A DNA stretch of 64,000 nt. It comes from Siphonodentalium dalli. Lineage: Eukaryota > Mollusca > Scaphopoda > Gadilida > Siphonodentaliidae. The notes below the pieces were generated by a model, which worked only from the letters and a program-made list of their open reading frames with translations, was not told the origin of the DNA and made no database searches. Within the stretch, counting starts at the first letter, position 1. Every line of letters starts with the position of its first letter. Below are positions 23,323 to 33,824 of this stretch, one piece after another. The translations under genes were made by a program, and so were the position numbers. The DNA is taken from contig CP136061.1 of NCBI GenBank assembly GCA_032622095.1, positions 96,035,345 to 96,099,344 of the forward strand, in the 5' to 3' direction.

Positions 23323-23824
23323 TTAAAGACACGGTTGGCCTTGGCGGTGGGTATCCTGTGAAAATATCTCCACCCGTCAAAAACCGCCACAAACAGAAAG
23401 AACATCAAAATGTAGATAGACTTTGTCCGTATACAAATAAGAAATATCGCATAAACAGTATGTTATGGTCATTTGTTTGACCATTGTTATGTAAACAAAG
23501 GCATAAAAAGTAACTTTTCTGGTGTTTGTTTATATTATGATGGTAAACATAAAGAGCGTTCTTTGTTGTTGAATACCTGATATGGAACTAATAAAGAGCG
23601 TTTATGCCATTTGTGTGTGATTAGCCAGTAGCATTGTGTTGTCTTCTGTAACAAAATCAGGCTCTTGCTTAGGTAAAATATAGTAAATCTTTATGATAAC
23701 ATGCTGTTTACGCGATGGTCATGGTATATATGAACGGAACTGTATGCGTTTTAATGTTTTTCTGTTTACGGTGTTTGGAACAAATATGAATATTTTCGAC
23801 AATTAAGGCCGCACGTGCCTTTAA
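23323..23824 (+). mobile_element. Family E TTAA element, long form, copy 2
   Basis: TTAA at 23323-23326 and 23821-23824 borders AGACACGGTTGGCCTTGGCGG-like and GGCCGCACGTGCCT ends. Over 502 bp it is almost identical to 63477-63978. It shares TAAACATAAAGAGCGTT with the shorter copy at 19820. The longest internal frame is short and not recognisable. Confidence 0.88.
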
Positions 23825-24041
23825 TAATATGCTTTCCAAATTTGTCCCGGTATCGAAATAGGTCGATACAAAGTTGAACTACCTTTCTAGCAGCTTTATA
23901 TGTCATAGAAAGACACATTGACGTAATACAAATGCAATTTAGAACACAATGTTCGGGTCGCGAACAAAATATGTTCCATTTGTATTAATCCGAATTCAGG
24001 AATTGAAAACGGAATGTCCGGAAAAGGTATTTTGCGTTACC

Positions 24042-24441
24042 TTAACCCTTTACCCAACAGAAGGGCCCTGTGCCAATGCATTCTCTTATATATGCGAGTC
24101 GACCATAGGTCGCCTCGCATATATAAGAGAATGCATTGGCTTAACACATTAAAAATTATAAAATTGTTAAAGAATGTAAGAAAAAATGGTAAAAAGTGTT
24201 TAAAAAAGATTTTTTTTAGGCCAATGCATTCTCTTATATATGCGAGGCGACCTATGGTCGACTCGCATATATAAGAGAATGCATTGGCACAGGGCATAAC
24301 TGTAACTATCACAATGTGGTCAAGGAGCCGGTTCCAATGATATCCATATTTGTATGGTTCTATTGAGACAGACCGAAGATATTTTAGGCTGTTGAAGCTT
24401 TATTTGGCCGGTTTTGGCCGGTTTGTTGGGTAAAGGGTTAA
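24042..24441 (+). mobile_element. Family A TTAA MITE, copy 2 (reference)
   Basis: TTAA borders at 24042-24045 and 24438-24441; ends CCCTTTACCCAACA and TGTTGGGTAAAGGG. Hairpin modules lie at 24072-24140 and 24220-24288. Each has a perfect 27-bp stem (GCCAATGCATTC...), one T/C mismatch, a 5-bp inner stem CGACC/GGTCG and a 3-base loop. The second is the exact reverse complement of the first. The 149-bp right part (GTGGTCAAGGAGCCGGTTCC, GGTTTTGGCCGG) is specific to family A. Confidence 0.93.
24072..24140. repeat. 69-nt hairpin module (reference copy)
   Basis: The stem runs 24072-24098 against 24114-24140 with no mismatch. The arms include ATGCATTCTC and TTATATATGCGAG. Copies, whole or damaged, recur about twenty times in this window inside families A, G, H and I. 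Length, stem and small loop resemble a microRNA precursor, but no expression evidence is available. Confidence 0.9.
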
Positions 24442-24812
24442 TATGAAACTATTTAAAAACTTCGTTTTAATCAGTACAATTATGTAGTCACATAAACGTT
24501 TAAGAGTGACGACGGCTTTTGATTTTCTTCCCATGGTCTACAGCAAATGTTGAGTTTTTTACTCCACCGCCCACTAAAACAATTGACACACCTTAAACGA
24601 AACGATATCAAATTTTCGAAAAATATAAGAAACAAACCATGTATTTTCAGCGCTATATCGAGGAATTTGTTCTGAAATTATTTCGCCTAAATATGATTTT
24701 AGAAACCTTTTACCAAGTTATGTATACGTCATTTTGGGATTCGAACCAGACATGTCTGTTTAAGGCCCCGCTGCACTTATTTGAGTCTGAAATAAGCTCA
24801 TCATAGTGGACG

Positions 24813-25029
24813 TACAGTAATGCTCTAATTAATCGACCTCTTAACCACAGCAGAATTATGGGTAACTTTTCAGGATTTAGACGGTAATATGGCTTGTTGC
24901 CATTCATCGGAAAGCTCTCGGTGAGAGCTTTCCGATGAATGGCAACAAGCCATATTTCCGACTAAATCCTGAAAAGTTACCCATAATTCTGATGTGGTTA
25001 AGAGGTCGATTAATTAGAGCATTACTGTA
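24813..25029. mobile_element. Family B palindromic MITE, copy 2
   Basis: TA edges at 24813-24814 and 25028-25029, ends CAGTAATGCTCTAATTAATC and its inverse. The arms are nearly perfectly complementary over about 105 bases, meeting at a GAAAGCTCTCGGTGAGAGC centre. It is inserted in a D element. Confidence 0.9.
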
Positions 25030-25073
25030 TATCCGTTATTCTGATTTATGGCGCGGGCCACAGTGAAACACAC

Positions 25074-25077
25074 TAGA

Positions 25078-25111
<34 letters not shown>

Positions 25112-25121
25112 CAGAGAGAGT
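25074..25121. repeat. GA microsatellite
   Basis: An almost pure (GA)n tract of about 48 bases with single T and C interruptions. A T-run of about 17 lies further on at 25188-25204. Confidence 0.95.
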
Positions 25122-25539
25122 ACATCTGGCTAGTCGATTTAGGTTCCTATAGAGAGCAATTCAGATTCAAATTATGCCGATGTGGGTTTTTTTTTTTTTT
25201 TTTAATAAGTTCAATATGCGCTTATTTTCAAGAGAACAAGCTGAATAATCGATGTGGTTGTAAGAAAGGATACCTCTGTGGACGTTTAAGGCAATCGATT
25301 GAGTTATGTCTGGTTATAAATTCGAAGGGTCAGCGATCATAGTTAATTATATTATAATTAATTATTACATACATGTATATACATATCCCTATCCGAATTT
25401 ACCATGTAAATGATTGAATGTATACATTCCGAAAATAGCAGTTTATCCCCACAGGCTACAAGTTACAAGCTACACGCTGGACCTCTCTATTTACTCTATT
25501 TATGTATAAGTAGCATTGTGGATGTGGCTAGTGGGTATC

Positions 25540-25938
25540 AGTTGGGGGTATACACATTCATATTACCAACTGCACCCCCTTTAACAAGACCAATCCATTT
25601 GCATGCAAACCCTTGGGTTGGAACTTTGAAACTGGTACATTGTATATACCTAAAGCGTTTCAACTGTTGGAAATTCCCAAACTGACCCCCGCCCCCCATT
25701 TTCTAACTGATGTTCATTTTAGACCAAAAGTTAGGCAAAAACAGTAGAAAATATGTTGCTAAAAACAACATATCCCCCCTCATTACTAGTTAGAAATTCA
25801 AACAATTGTAATTGCAACCAGCTGTTGAAAGGTTTGACCAAAGTTAGAGGGCGGGTGGGGTGGTGTGGGGTGGATGGTGGATGGGGCTTGGTGGTGGGCT
25901 AAACACAACTCAACCCCATGTCGGCACGTCCCTGAACG
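25540..25938. mobile_element. Family O-like element, right end present
   Basis: The right end GGCACGTCCCTG resembles the O terminus at 16114. The interior shares GTTGGAAATTCCCAA, GACCCCCGCCCCCC and G-rich GGGTGGGGTGG tracts with O. The left end was not found, so the start is approximate. Confidence 0.4.
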
Positions 25939-28404
25939 GTTTCTCACATACGAGCAAGACCACACATAACTATTCTATGTTTACGATCGTTAGTGCATTG
26001 CGTGCACCAATACCATTCCATAGCCGGTCGCTAATCAATTAGCCCAGACTGTGCGTAATTTACATAACATAATCGTTTCCCATTCCGTATTCCATAACTC
26101 GAGTATTGTTGCCCATCTGCTTGTTAATGTGTTTTACATAATCTCTAAACGAAGGGTATCAATAATTACCAGTCAATATCGCACAGGAGTGTTAAGAAAC
26201 AACACCTCTTCGTGATACTTGAATTGAATTGTCCGATTAAATTTTTCATTTGTTGAATCTTTTTGGGCGCGGAGATAAAATGGAACTTCTGATTCTGGTC
26301 AAAAAACTTCGTTCCATCAAACAAATGGTACTTTGATTCGAAGCAAGAATCCATAAAACGAATGATGTTTTAATTCTGAGAAGGAATAACTCCATTACTC
26401 CGCGTTTGTTCCGTTCGACAAAGAATCACTGCCTCTATAGTGCATATGTTCTAGTCCACTGTTGGTTCACACAGCCATACGGGCACTACTTTATTCTGTC
26501 GCTTTTAACACTTTCTATACTAAATACTCGTTGATGAGTAGTTCCCTTATAATCTGGTCGTTGAAGCATTAAACATAGAATAAATTGTTTTTTTCTAGTG
26601 TCATATATTTTGTCCGGCGGAATGTGGGGAACAATATAATGAATGTATCAAAGTATCAAAAATCCGCTAAAATCCGCCTTGGGGGAAACTTTTCTATACA
26701 ATACGCCGTTGGTATCTGAAATTGTTGAATTTCTGCGGTAGGTGCACAAATTAATGCCAAATTCGTAATAAATTAAATATTGAAAAACAATGCTTAGTCG
26801 TAAACCATAATTAGAATGTAGAATGTATGGCCCAAAATGGCCGCCAAAATGGACATAACTGAATGAAATTTACATTTCGTGCAAAATTAAATAGCTAGCC
26901 ACATAAGAGTGAACAAATGCTCGAGTGGGCAATCGAAAACAGGGTATCATGCACCGGTTAAATCTTGATTTGTTTAGCGCCCAAAAATGGAAAATTAACG
27001 CAGTTTTGTATGTATTTTTATCTTGAATCGTGTGACAATATGTGTAATTAAACAGTTACATGCGATTTAATAGGGATGTGTTGATTCTGTGACCCTTTCT
27101 AGAAGCAAATATATATGTAGTCAGAGCAGTCTCACGAATGCGACCGATCATCATTTATTTTGATATCTACAACATCAACACTTTCAAATTGCACTGCTAC
27201 GGAACAATATGAGATATATGCTGCATATGCATGTAGTGCTGGGTAAAATGTGAAGATCATAGTGTCCCCGTCTCAAAATAGTTGTCAGATTTGCCTCCGA
27301 TCAGTTGATGAAACACGAATATTTCGCTTTTAACACGAGAATGTATGGTGGCATATTATGAATGCAATTGATTAAAACATAAAGGAGTACCACAGACTAT
27401 CTTCAATAAATTATAAACTTGACCAACATTGTTTACATGCTCTGTGGCGGATGCTGTGTTTATAGCTTGAAATAATATTTTGTTATATCACTAAAGCCAC
27501 ATCTACGCCTCTATACCATAATATTGTTTTTCGCATACTTAGGATAATACACGATTGCATGTTTCATATACTCTGATACCGAAGTGACAAAATTATACCA
27601 ACTTTTTTTCAAATCTCCACACAAGAGTGTTTATGTCATGTGTATCGATCTCTCCTATACTTGGAGGTAATAAAGATATCTCATACCTGAATAGAAGACA
27701 GAGAAACATGTATTATTGGGATTGTTTTGTTGAAGAATACAGCGCTGCGGTGTTGGACACTCGATTTACACTAATTGTGCCCCAACGGCCTCGGTGCCTT
27801 ATCCCCCAATTAAACACATCCAAACGAAATTAAATTCTTATATTTATATAGTTTTTTCCTCATTTATCTTCATAAAGTTGGTTTGAATTATTCAAATTTG
27901 TCGTGAAATCTGACTAATGTATGGAGATGATATATCACGCGACACTTAATATTGGCCTAAATAATCTACATGTGACGTATCGATCGATTAGGTTCCAACG
28001 GCATGCGCGTTTAAACGAATGGATGAATTAATGAATAATGTATTAGAGTGACACGAATATCTATCATACAAGAAAACTGTCACATACTACATGCATGTGA
28101 CCCTAAAATAACTTGACAATATACATCGATACTACGGCCATCAAGGCGTATCAGTTACTTTAAACGGAAAACATATATAATATATATTATAGTGCAAACT
28201 GTGGTAAATTTTGATTAACAATCCTACAAAGACGAGTTTGCCTATATGTTGGTAAGAACTTCGTGTATACAGGTAGTTTGCTGTCTGGATCGGAAACTTT
28301 GCATCTATGATAACTATAGTCATAGCAGCGTAGCACAATGATTTTCATCTTCGACCTTGCGGGCATCACACACGCATCACAAAACCGTTAACCAGAGTCG
28401 TCGA
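25939..28404. other. Long stretch without recognisable genes or repeats
   Basis: About 2.5 kb with no MITE end, tandem array or convincing reading frame, the longest repeat-poor stretch in the first half of the window. A TTTAACACTTTCTATAC tract near 26506 followed by TTGATGAGTAGTT resembles parts of family V (53965-54000) and may be a decayed fragment. Confidence 0.45.
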
Positions 28405-28565
28405 CTCCACCCCTGGTCAAGTGGTCATGTTAATGTGCTATGATGCGGTTGGGTCCTGCTGAATTGCTATGATGATGTTAGGGCAAACTGATGCTGTTAA
28501 CAAAAAGTATCGTTATATTTTTTTAATGTGTATTTTTATATAATCTGAAAATATCCAGGAAAAAC
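28405..28565 (+). repeat. Family U arm, solo copy
   Basis: CCCCTGGTCAAGTGGTC, GGTCCTGCTGAATTGCTATG, GGCAAACTGATGCTGTTAA and AATATCCAGGA match the arms of the U inverted structure at 33825-35010. Only one arm is present here. Confidence 0.6.
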
Positions 28566-28723
28566 CCATTATGCGTATCAAACTTTCAAAAACATAACAC
28601 TTACTGCATGCTAGGTATATATAAAACAACCGAGTACGAGTTTGAAGAGATTGCGTTGTTTTTGTAGCGATATATTGCTATTGCAAGTAATTCCACAGGA
28701 TATACATTATGGGTATAAGTATA

Positions 28724-28875
28724 TAGAGGATCTCACACGAGTTTCTATTTTATACGGAATTTATCAACCGAGTTCACTAAATTCGATTTGAGCCGAGGTT
28801 TACCGAGGCTCAAATAGAATTTAGAGGACGAGGTTGATAAATTACGTATAAAATAGGACGAGTGTGAGATACCTT
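28724..28875. repeat. Fold-back palindrome W, copy 1
   Basis: The left arm (GGATCTCACACGAGTTTCTA, TATCAACCGAGTT, CTAAATTCGATTTGAGCC) pairs with the right arm (GGCTCAAATAGAATTTAG, ACGAGGTTGATAAATTACG, ATAGGACGAGTGTGAGATAC) at moderate identity around a loop with GAGGTTTACCGAG. TTTTATCACATGATC follows. Confidence 0.7.
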
Positions 28876-29147
28876 TTATCACATGATCAAATAAACCCGA
28901 AGCAACGCGAAATATTCATCGAAAACAACAATCATGAACTACAGCGATAGCAAGTTATTTGAAGAACGCCGTGACGTCATCGCACGCGCTGATATTAAAC
29001 GTGTCTATTACCGATAATTATGAAACTGCTTTTATGGCCAAATTATGTGATAAAATAGTTTACTGTTATAATCAGCCCATCTGTGAGTGTGTAATAACAG
29101 TCAATAATGATATGATTAAAGTTCACGTTGAACATTATATTTCTTTC

Positions 29148-29206
29148 GAGTATATGAACATTGAGTATGAACATTGAGTATGAACATTGAGTATGAACAT
29201 TGGCCG
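29148..29206. repeat. 15-bp tandem repeat, about 3.7 units
   Basis: GAGTATGAACATT is repeated with a 15-bp period (TGAGTATGAACATTG), nearly perfectly. Confidence 0.9.
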
Positions 29207-29260
29207 CATGTTAAATAGTTTCATAGACACTCTCTATAGCACTTATGGAGTAACGACATA

Positions 29261-29723
29261 TGTGACCCGCCATATCAAATCCAGTCGTAAGTCGGGATTT
29301 GTTTTACCCTGTGCCAATGCATTCTCTTATATATGCGAGTCGACCATAGATCGCCTCGCATATATAAGAGAATGCATTGGCCTAACAATTTTTTATCATT
29401 CTTTTTAAATAAATGTTTCTTAAAAATTTTAGGACATAAAATAAAAAAAACCATCCATTACCCTGCAGGGAGCCCCACACATATATAGAAGCATATAGAA
29501 GAGTGTCGTCTGCTCATGTTTGCCTGGGGCTCTGTATGGGTGAAATTATAAAATTGTTAAAGAATACAAGAAACAATTATTAAAATTGTAAAAAATTGTT
29601 AGGCCAATGCATTCTCTTATATATGCGAGGCGACCTATGGTCGACTCGCATATATAAGAGAATGCATTGGCACAGGGTAAAACAAATCCCGACTTACGAC
29701 TGGATTTGATATGGCGGGTCACA
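29261..29723. mobile_element. Family G MITE, intact copy
   Basis: TGTGACCCGCCATATC at 29261 and GATATGGCGGGTCACA closing at 29723, bordered by TA. Hairpins lie at 29313-29381 and 29603-29671. The spacer carries the small nested piece with CAGGGAGCCCCA and TGGGGCTCTGTA ends. This uninterrupted copy gives the empty site for the Helitron in the G copy at 7 kb. Confidence 0.92.
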
Positions 29724-29725
29724 TA

Positions 29726-30520
29726 TACGCATTGTATTACTTCGTGTGTGAAGGCGATTATTCGTTTCATGTAGAACATGAATTCCAAAACTGGATTTCA
29801 TTTTACTACTTATTGCTTGAGACAGCGTTAAGCGGAAAATATTAGAAGATTAGAGGAGATGAATACACGTCAAATTAATAGAAATATATGGAAGCATCAC
29901 ACATAAACCATGGATAATGCCACATGTAACCAATTATTCATGTTACCGTGAGTGCCGTATAGTGAACACGTACACTGAGAACTTTACAGTTTTGAAAGGT
30001 AGCTTGTATATATTCGGTGGCCTGGGGAATTGCCAATTAACACGAAGCTACGTTCACACAGCTGGCACACTTACCTGGAAACATTTCATGAATTTCGCTA
30101 TATATGATTACCTATTGAACACTTTTGAGTAATAAGTTTGGGAATTACATAATATCTGTCTTAGAGTGTATATCACTTAAGCCGACACCATGCACACGGT
30201 GCAACAATTTTGGGCAATAAAATGTCGCATCGTGTGTGGTGGCACGTTTCTTGTTGCACGCAACAAAATTTTGTTGTGGAACATTCTTGCAGCAGATCAA
30301 ATTAATAAGATTTTGTAACGTGTTGCAGCCAATCACATACAGTCATCCAATCACATGATTGTCGCATGGTAATTTCACCTCCGGGTTTACCCCAAACTTG
30401 ATCGAGGCGGCCATTTCGAATATACGCCTCGTCTGAGAATAAAAACACCTTTTAATTCATAATAGAAAAACCGTGTGTTACTCAATAGTCTACAGATTGA
30501 AGGACATATATACTAGACGT
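29726..30520. other. Unassigned sequence
   Basis: A short imperfect palindrome with TTTCTTGTTGCACGCAACAA lies near 30247-30267. A 71-codon frame at 29917-30132 shows no recognisable domain. Confidence 0.4.
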
Positions 30521-30802
30521 AAGCTGCTTTCACAGACCTGCGACTGACGCAAGTGGCCAACACAGGCGGATATCGTGTTACAGGCGCAACGTTTCAAACC
30601 AGACATATATCATTATCATTGGGATTGCGGCTGACCCATTTAAACGCAACCGATTTCAAAACTTTTTGAAATCGGATGCGTTTAACTGCGTCAGCCGCAC
30701 CCCCAATGGTATATGTACAATATGGTTTGAAAAGTCGCGCCTTATCCGATAGCACAATGCATTGGCCGCATGTGTCAGTCGCAGGTCTGTGAAATCAGCT
30801 TT
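30521..30802. mobile_element. Family J MITE, copy 1
   Basis: AAGCTGCTTTCACAGACCTG opens and CAGGTCTGTGAAATCAGCTT closes the element, with the match continuing through CGACTGACRCA. The centre is a second palindrome: GGCTGACCCATTTAAACGCA against TGCGTTTAACTGCGTCAGCC. A diverged copy lies at 41840-42086. The target duplication is unclear. Confidence 0.8.
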
Positions 30803-31006
30803 AGATTACCCCGAGCGGGTTGGAGATAATAAACTACACTGTTTTCATTGTGAAATCTATCTGACAATAATTAGTTTTTTTTGTTTAACAATTTGAGTCC
30901 CATGCACGATAAACAAGCCACACATGTACATCCTATTTCGAGATCGATAAATTCATTCGACCACTGGGTAATAATTGCAATCTATAGTCCCGTGCAATGT
31001 ATATCA

Positions 31007-31378
31007 TTAACCCTTTACCCAACAAACGGCCAAAACCGGCCAAATAAAGCTTCAACAGCCTAAAATATCTTCGGTCTGTCTCAATAGAACCATACAAATA
31101 TGGGTATCATTGGAACCGGCTCATTGACCACATTGTGATAGTTACAGTTATGCCCTGTGCCAATGCATTCTCTTATATATGCGAGTCGACCATAGGTCGC
31201 CTCGCATATATAAGAGAATGCATTGGCCTAAAACAAATCTTTTTTTAACACTTTTTACCATTTTTTCTTACATTCTTTAACAATTTTATAATTTTTAATG
31301 TGTTAAGCCAATGCATTCTCTTATATATGCGACCATAGGTACATTGGCACAGGGCCCTTCTGTTGGGTAAAGGGTTAA
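31007..31378 (-). mobile_element. Family A TTAA MITE, copy 3, one hairpin damaged
   Basis: TTAA borders and A ends as in the reference, reversed. The first hairpin is whole at 31159-31227. The second, 31307-31348, has lost its middle and reads TATATATGCGACCATAGGTAC before TTGGC. It adjoins a D segment at the same position and in the same relative orientation as the A copy at 41104. Confidence 0.9.
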
Positions 31379-31708
31379 TCTACCTTTTTCATCGACACGA
31401 CTTACCAGATTCACACCCTTTATAATGTGTTTTCGCTGCGGCCAGCACCATTCAACGGAATAACGGGCATACGCTAGCACACCAGGGGCTTATTTCATAA
31501 TTAAATCAGTCCAATTTGAACCTGTATGAATATTTAGGTCCAATATGAACCTATTGCACGAGGATATGTTGTATAAGCAATATACATAATACATACTAAA
31601 TACTGTTATATGTTATAACCATTCGTTTATTTATTTTTAATGTACAATGTGTTCATTTTATTCTATTATCTCGATATTATAAGTGTGTATCGTTGTATGT
31701 ATCACGTG
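31379..31708 (-). repeat. Inverted duplicate of 40780-41103
   Basis: From TCTACCTTTTTCATCGACAC to CGTTGTATGTATCACGTGT the sequence is the reverse complement of 40780-41103. This includes D sequence and about 140 bp of non-D flank (GTTATATGTTATAACCATTC, TGTACAATGTGTTCATTTTA). Together with the A element on its left, about 700 bp is duplicated. Confidence 0.88.
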
Positions 31709-31868
31709 TCTTTTTTTAAACACTTTTTACCATTTTTTCTTACATTCTTTAACAATTTTATATTTTTTAATGTGTTAAGCCAATGCATTCTCTTATATAT
31801 GCGAGGCGACCTATGGTCGACTCGCATATATAAGAGAATGCATTGGCACAGGGTCGTTCTGTTGGGTT
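31709..31868 (+). mobile_element. Family A fragment, right half
   Basis: Starts inside the AT-rich spacer and continues through a whole hairpin (31781-31849), GGCACAGGG and TCTGTTGGGTTAAAG. The other half and its TTAA are missing. It sits exactly at the outer border of the inverted duplication. Confidence 0.85.
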
Positions 31869-32464
31869 AAAGCACCTAATAATATTAGATTATGAATTTG
31901 TCCCGGTATCGAAATAATAAATATCGATAAATACTCGAACTACCTTTCTACGAATATCAAATGTTACAGAAAGACGCATTTAAGTAATACGAAATACAAC
32001 TTTGAACACAATGTTTTGCCCCAGCACATTTGCACGGCATGCAGTGGAACACAAAAGAGCGTTCCGTGTTAGTTTCTTCCTGATATGGTAGAAATAAAGA
32101 GCGTTTGGTTCACTTCGAAAAATTCAAAACAGCTGTAAAATGTATGTTCTTCAAAACGGTGTATCAATAGTTCGTGTATTTTAAACCTATTTTATAACGC
32201 TTTCAAATTACGTAGAACAAAATTGGAAGCTTGAATGAGCCATGTCCGTTTAAATATATCACATTTAATGATATACATTGCATATGACAATAGGTTGCAA
32301 TTATTAATTTCCCAAGTGAGTTATGAGATAATTCTGTCAGCGTCGACATTTTGTTGTATGTTGCCTGTTGATCGAGTCGTGTGCGGTGGCTTACAACAAT
32401 GTTGTGCAAACTATGATGTTGCAGGCAATGTTGTGAATGTTGCAACGTGTGCGGCAAGACTGTT
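31869..32464. other. Unassigned sequence with E-like fragment
   Basis: At about 32052-32110, AAAGAGCGTTCCGTG, CCTGATATGG and AATAAAGAGCGTTTGG resemble part of the long E form but no ends are visible. An 84-codon frame at 32235-32489 has no recognised domain. Confidence 0.4.
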
Positions 32465-32748
32465 CTCCCGAAAATACACTCATTTTTGAGTCGATAATGT
32501 GCTAAAATAAGAGCATTCTAGGCACATTATCGACTCATAATGCTGAGTCGATTCTAAGCAGATTATATGCTCATGACTTTTCAGGTGTACGCTCTTTAAC
32601 ATGTGTTTTCAATGTGGTCTGCGCCATAAAACGAATAACGGCGATGAGTCCATTATCTGCTTATTTCAGAATAAAATAATCACACATCATGTTCCTATTT
32701 CACATTATAGATCGATTATGTTCTTATCTGCGCGACGATATGTTGGCT
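32465..32748 (-). mobile_element. Family C element, copy 1
   Basis: Begins CTGTTCTCCCGAAAATAC and ends CGCGACGATATGTTGG. Internal tracts AGTCGATAATGTGCTAAAAT, CAGGTGTACGCTCTTTAACA, CCATTATCTGCTTATTTCAG and AATCACACATCATGTTCC are shared with other C copies. Slightly shortened at the left compared with the copy at 47 kb. Confidence 0.8.
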
Positions 32749-32757
32749 TGATTGGCT

Positions 32758-33176
32758 TTATTATAGCGATGAAATCATTGTGCGCGACGGACTTTATTGT
32801 AGCGATGAAATCATTGTGCGCGACCGGCTTTATTGTAGCGATGAAATCATTGTGCGCGACCGGCTTTATTGTAGCGATGAAATCATTGTGCGCGACGGAC
32901 TTTATTGTAGCGATGAAATCATGTGCGCGACGGACTTTATTGTAGCGATGAAATCATTGTGCGCGACCGGCTTTATTATAGCGATGAAATCATTGTGCGC
33001 GACGGGCTTTATTTTAGCGATGAAATCATTGTGCGCGACCGGCTTTGTTATAGCGATGAACTCATTGTGCGCGACGGGCTTTATTTTAGCGATGAAATCA
33101 TCGTGTGCGGCGGGCTTTATTATAGCGATGAAATCATCGTGTGCGGCGAACTTTATTATAGCGATGAAATCACACG
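32758..33176. repeat. 36-bp minisatellite, about 11.5 units
   Basis: The unit contains TAGCGATGAAATCATTGTGC then GCGACSGGCTTTATTG. It is 36 bp long except for one 33-34 bp unit near 32920. Since 36 is a multiple of three, long frames stay open (for example a 137-codon frame at 32780-33193), but they contain only the repeat. The array begins next to the CGCGACGATATGTTGG end of the C element, whose GCGCGAC resembles the unit. Confidence 0.93.
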
Positions 33177-33255
33177 AGTTGTTGCATGATTAATTCTTGC
33201 CATTTATTTCAATTGTATAATAACGTTAGGAACTACAAAGATCTCATTGCGTATG

Positions 33256-33439
33256 TAATAAACGACCGTGGAATAAATAGAGTATATACAACGAGTCCCC
33301 AGTTTATAGCGGAATTTACAAAACGTGTCCAGTACATCAGGTCTGTGCCGAGGCTTTGGTGAGGTCCAGACCTAATTTACTGGACGAGTTTTGTAATTTC
33401 CGCTATAAATTGGGGACGAGTTGTAGATTTTATTTATTA
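33256..33439. repeat. Fold-back palindrome W, copy 2
   Basis: The left arm (ACGAGTCCCCAGTTTATAGC, GGAATTTACAAAACG, TCCAGTACATCAGGTCTG) pairs with the right arm (CAGACCTAATTTACTGGACG, TTTTGTAATTTCCGC, TATAAATTGGGGACGAGTTG). The loop has GCCGAGGCTTTGGTGAGG. It is followed by TTTATTACATGATC, as in copy 1, though the arms themselves differ from copy 1. Confidence 0.7.
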
Positions 33440-33824
33440 CATGATCCAAAACCTCGACAAAACATACTTAAATCAATAAATTAGACGCGAAATTAACATC
33501 GGCTTCTATAAGGCATGCCATGACGTTTCACGTAACTATGCGTTTGTCCGCGTAAAGAAATAATCCCAGACGAATAAAGACTCTTTGATGTAGTTAATGG
33601 CGTATATTTATTGACATATTTGATCAAACTCTTCATTATAGTTTGTTGGAAAAATATTGGAAGCCATAGTATTTTGAGACGTAGCTTACGGAATGTGAAC
33701 AGACGACAAACCACAAGTCACAGGTCACTGGGCAATAATTCATGTTATTAAATGAACGTTTAATATCACAATTTATAGAATGGGTTTATTGAATGGAATA
33801 AGGGTAGGCTCATGTAATAAATGC
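33440..33824. other. Unassigned sequence
   Basis: A short stretch (GACGCGAAAT, CATGACGT) resembles the sequence downstream of W copy 1. Nothing else is seen. Confidence 0.35.

Larger units (their letters stand above)
24742..25245 (+). mobile_element. Family D element broken by B and a GA tract
   Basis: GAGTCTGAAATAAGCTCAT on the left and ATCCGTTATTCTGATTTATG, GCGCGGGCCACAGTGAAA on the right are D/C tracts. They are separated by the B element at 24813-25029. The far end, ATGCGCTTATTTTCAAGAGA then ACAAGCTG, matches the D terminus. Between them the D sequence is replaced or expanded by GA and T runs. Confidence 0.6.

Noticed and set aside
24014-24312. Frames with CANAFSYICESTIGRLAYIRECIGL-like or CILLYMRVDHRSPRIYKRMHW-like peptides, recurring many times
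   Set aside because: They are translations of the hairpin cassette on both strands, recurring wherever the cassette does; the DNA palindrome explains them fully.
32601-33193. Open frames with repeated IVAMKSLCATDF-like peptides (114, 137 and 88 codons)
   Set aside because: Openness follows from the 36-bp unit length. Two different frames are open over the same DNA, and one begins inside the C transposon.
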